In this document: piece by piece, positions 4,965 through 6,957 of the stretch
How positions within the stretch are numbered: position 1 is the first letter of the stretch
How the letters are laid out: every line of letters starts with the position of its first letter
Translations under genes and position numbers: made by a program
Notes under the pieces: model-generated
What the model was told of the DNA's origin: nothing
What the model saw: only the letters and a program-made list of their open reading frames with translations
Databases searched by the model: none
Assembly: GCA_946222725.1 (NCBI GenBank)
Contig: CAMIHT010000087.1
Location: 1 to 6,957, forward strand
From: Actinotignum schaalii
GTDB taxonomy: Bacteria > Actinomycetota > Actinomycetes > Actinomycetales > Actinomycetaceae
Length of the DNA: 6,957 nt
Direction: 5' to 3'

Positions 4965-6566
4965 CTAAGCATTCTTACGGCGAGTAACCACGAGGGCTCC
5001 GCCCGCCAGAACAAGCACGCAGCCCAGAGCGAAGGGCGCCGCCGCATCACTACCGGTAAGAGCGAGGGAACGGCTACCCACCTTGGCTACCGTGCCCGGC
5101 TTGCCGGGGGTAGCGGGGGCACCGGTTGTGCCGGGCGCGCCGGGCGCGCCGGCTGCGCCGCCGGGCGTCGCGCCCGATGTCTGGCCGGGCTGACCCGGGG
5201 TGCCAGGCTGGCCGGGCTCACCAGGAGCACCACCGGGCTGGCCCGGTGTACCGGGTTGAGCTGGCTGTTCAGGCTCACCGGGCGCCGGCGTTTCCGTTCC
5301 AGGCTCAGGCACCGGCACCGGCACCGGCTTCGGCTCCGGCTTGACGGTCAGCTTCGCTGTCCGAGTTACCGTGGCACCGTTCTTATCGGTAACCGTGAAG
5401 CTCAGATCATAGGTACCCGGGGTATTCGGGTCATAGGTGTTATCCGGGCTAGGCACCGCGGTGCCGCTGGAAGACACCACCATATCCGCGGGATCGAAGG
5501 AATCGCCGGCCTTGATTTCCATATTCTTGAGCGTGAGCTCCGGGGCCGGGGTGAGCGGGGTCCAGTGCTTCTTGACGATGAGCTTCGCGGTACGGGTGAC
5601 CGCGCCGCCCTTACTGTCCTTCGCCGTGAAAGTAATGGGGTATTCGCCGGCCTTCTGGTTGTCATAATCACCCGTGGGCGTCACCGAGCCGCCATTCGCC
5701 GGATCGGTCAAGTCCTTACCGGCAAAATCCGTTGCGGAAACGACCATATCGGAAGGTGTAAATGCCTCACCTTCCCAGATCTCAATGTTCTTCACCTCGA
5801 GGGCAGGCTCCTTGGCCCACGCTGCGGTCAGGTTAACCACGTTTTGCCGGCGGTGTCCGAGGATCCGATTCGGGTCGATTTCATCGAAGCGGTAGGGGTT
5901 ATCCACCGTGTAAACGTGGTACTTGTAGGGCGGTTCGGCCACTGGGATATTGAGGGTACTCTTCCCAATCCAGCCCAGGAAAGTGTAACCTTCGCGCACC
6001 GGATCCGTGGGCTTGTATACCGTGCCGTGCGGGGTGATGAACATGCTGTAGAACGAGCCATCCGGGGCCTGCCGCAGCGCATCGGTCGGTACTTTATCCG
6101 TCCAGGTACCACCGTTGAGGTCATACGTCGCGTAGTTGAACTGCTCGTACGAGATCTGCTGGAAATAAATACTCTCGGTCGGTTTCAGGTCCTTCGCGTG
6201 GTAGGTGAGGACGGCGTCTTTCCCACTCCCGGTCACGCTCTGCTCTAGATTATCGGGGTAGAGCAGATCCGAACCCGTGCTGGTAATCTTCCAACCCGGC
6301 TGCATGACGATTTTTCCATTGAGTACCCAGCCCGCCGGAATTCGCTTGAAATTCCATTTATTGGCCGGGTCGCTCGGATAGGTAATACTTTCCGATGGGT
6401 TGTTCGGGTTGTGCGCGGTGAATTCGAATTTTTGTATTTTGTCACCGATCACGTAGTTAAAATCAACAGATTGAGGCGCTGCCTCAGCCCGAAGGGGTTG
6501 CCCAACGGCGACCATCGCAATAGCTGCGATCACCGCTAGCACCCTCGAAAGGTTTCGCGCGAGCAT
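4965..6566 (-). CDS. Secreted LAxTG sortase-anchored surface protein with InlB-type and Ig-like repeats
   Basis: 533 aa, complete. Start ATG at 6566, with AAGGAAA (6573-6579, minus strand) 6 nt upstream. Residues 1-30 are a signal peptide (basic MLARNLSR, hydrophobic core, AEA-type cleavage near 29). Residues 31-140 are an unassigned domain. About 145-252 resembles an InlB B-repeat (Listeria-Bacteroides repeat): YDLNGGTW, then DPVREGYTFLGWI, then VNLTAAWA. Two Ig-like repeats follow (about 255-332 and 343-408), ending in TRTAKLIVK and TRTAKLTVK. Residues 409-495 are a Pro/Gly stalk with PVPVP and collagen-like GxP triplets. The C-terminus has the sorting motif LALTG (501-505; bases 5052-5066), a hydrophobic helix and the tail TRRKNA. 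It is expected to be exported by Sec and linked to the cell wall; LAxTG is typical of class E sortases. A role in adhesion is inference from the architecture. No sortase gene is in the window. Confidence 0.93.
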   Translation of the reverse strand: MLARNLSRVLAVIAAIAMVAVGQPLRAEAAPQSVDFNYVIGDKIQKFEFTAHNPNNPSESITYPSDPANKWNFKRIPAGWVLNGKIVMQPGWKITSTGSDLLYPDNLEQSVTGSGKDAVLTYHAKDLKPTESIYFQQISYEQFNYATYDLNGGTWTDKVPTDALRQAPDGSFYSMFITPHGTVYKPTDPVREGYTFLGWIGKSTLNIPVAEPPYKYHVYTVDNPYRFDEIDPNRILGHRRQNVVNLTAAWAKEPALEVKNIEIWEGEAFTPSDMVVSATDFAGKDLTDPANGGSVTPTGDYDNQKAGEYPITFTAKDSKGGAVTRTAKLIVKKHWTPLTPAPELTLKNMEIKAGDSFDPADMVVSSSGTAVPSPDNTYDPNTPGTYDLSFTVTDKNGATVTRTAKLTVKPEPKPVPVPVPEPGTETPAPGEPEQPAQPGTPGQPGGAPGEPGQPGTPGQPGQTSGATPGGAAGAPGAPGTTGAPATPGKPGTVAKVGSRSLALTGSDAAAPFALGCVLVLAGGALVVTRRKNA

Positions 6567-6585
6567 GTGCTGTTTCCTTACCTTA

Positions 6586-6770
6586 GATGAGTGATGAGTA
6601 AACTCAACTCAAGTAAATCATATTTGGAGCGTTTATTCTTAAGTTGTTCAGCATTTACCCAGGTCATGACCGCGCGTTTGAGCATCTTCACAAAATTTTC
6701 ACACGATATGCGTTTATACAGAATAAATAATATTTTGCAGATTTTTGGAGCACTTGCGTTTGTGTTGCAA
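6586..6770 (-). promoter_or_regulatory. AT-rich control region upstream of the surface protein gene
   Basis: By hand count 6591-6770 has 65 G/C of 180 (about 36%), well below the GC-rich surroundings. It should hold the promoter of the minus-strand gene. Candidate -10 hexamers on the minus strand are TATGAT (6617-6622) and TATAAA (6713-6718), neither with a convincing -35. It also holds a tandem heptamer GATGAGT x2 (6586-6599) next to AACTC x2 (6601-6610), which together form an inverted array around GAGTAAACTC, and a perfect 10-bp palindrome GGTCATGACC (6662-6671). These may be protein-binding sites; none matches a box I can name. Confidence 0.4.
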
Positions 6771-6938
6771 TCGCGCGCGGTACGACGGCGCAGCTGCCGC
6801 CATCGCGAACCCCGCCAACGGCTGTAACCGCCAATACCCGTAGCCGCCGATGCCGCACGTCCTCCTAAGTTAGCCGGTATAAGAGAACGGAATTCTCACG
6901 AACCTCAGCAGTCACACCAGCAGCTGGGGAGGTGGTAT
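6771..6938. other. GC-rich stretch without a recognisable gene
   Basis: No credible coding frame or RNA gene was recognised on either strand. Short dyads are present: CGGC-N6-GCCG (6786-6799), CGGCT/AGCCG (6819-6823 and 6842-6846), GAGAA/TTCTC (6883-6897) and CCAG-N3-CTGG (6917-6927). TATAAG (6878-6883) could be a plus-strand -10 for a gene beginning at the right edge, but no good -35 precedes it. Together with the AT-rich patch, this makes about 370 bases between genes. Confidence 0.4.
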
Positions 6939-6957
6939 GTGTTGTCAGAGCTGTACT
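6939..6957 (+). CDS. Possible start of a plus-strand gene cut by the right edge
   Basis: GGGGAGGT (6926-6933) is a good ribosome binding site. A GTG at 6939 follows after 5 nt and would begin M-L-S-E-L-Y. An ATG at 6937 lies only 3 nt from the site and would give the less protein-like M-C-C-Q-S-C-T; a TTG at 6942 is a further option. Only about six codons are visible, so neither the existence nor the identity of the gene can be settled. Confidence 0.22.

Noticed and set aside
5082..5342. CRISPR-like or tandem repeat array in the surface protein gene
   Set aside because: The repetitive DNA encodes an in-frame Pro/Gly stalk; there are no conserved repeats with unique spacers.
5256..6248. 330-codon plus-strand frame opposite the surface protein
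   Set aside because: Arg/His/Gly-rich composition typical of an antisense frame in GC-rich DNA; the minus strand has a full signal peptide, domains and sorting signal.
6591..6827. 78-codon plus-strand frame across the AT-rich patch
   Set aside because: No ribosome binding site before the GTG, no recognisable protein features, a composition that simply follows the local AT-rich then GC-rich DNA, and overlap with the expected promoter region of the minus-strand gene.
6771..6938. Signal recognition particle RNA or another structured RNA in the GC-rich right end
   Set aside because: GGGGAGGT near the end recalled part of Gram-positive SRP RNA, but the diagnostic tetraloop domain (GGAAGCAGC-type core) is absent and the dyads are short.
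6939..6957. Assignment of the right-edge start to dnaX because of a possible ...LY start
   Set aside because: Only about six residues are visible; two matching residues cannot support a gene identity.

Overview
The window is high-GC DNA with the look of an actinobacterium. The clues are strong G/C at third codon positions, a GTG start, Pro/Gly/Gln/Tyr-rich membrane proteins, a CtpE-like P-type ATPase, and a surface protein with an LAxTG sorting signal (the motif used by class E sortases of high-GC Gram-positives). The surface protein's architecture (InlB-type repeat, Ig-like repeats, Gly/Pro stalk) would suit a host-associated Actinomycetaceae member, but that placement is inference. I see no tRNA, rRNA, CRISPR array, transposase or phage gene.

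Layout. Positions 2-2059 (+) are the 3' part of a CtpE-type P-type ATPase cut by the left edge. After a 256-nt gap, 2316-3368 (+) encodes an unrecognised single-pass membrane protein with a long cytoplasmic-type PGQY-rich region and a small, probably external, two-cysteine domain. A strong hairpin terminator (3404-3451) separates it from 3584-4732 (+), a CDF-family zinc/cation efflux protein with a Cys/His/acidic N-terminal extension and its own probable promoter, operator and ribosome binding site. A convergent gap with a second strong terminator (4846-4891) follows. Then 4965-6566 (-) encodes a secreted, sortase-anchored surface protein. Its upstream region (about 6586-6770) is a conspicuous AT-rich patch. 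The last 190 bases hold no clear gene, except a possible CDS start at the right edge.

How the genes relate. Two of the four genes move metal cations: a CtpE-like pump, whose mycobacterial relatives take up Ca2+, and a CDF exporter. Each gene nevertheless appears to be its own transcription unit, so co-regulation is not shown. The surface protein faces the other way and shares only the terminator region. No sortase gene is in view.

I do not see a clear new biological system here. The points most worth a second look are the HxxxD/ExxxD variant of the CDF metal site and the exporter's unusual N-terminal tail. Next come the paired ATGC/GCAT dyads upstream of the exporter and the unassigned C-terminal domain of the 350-aa protein. 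The AT-rich control region of the surface protein and several short exact tandem duplications at gene ends complete the list.
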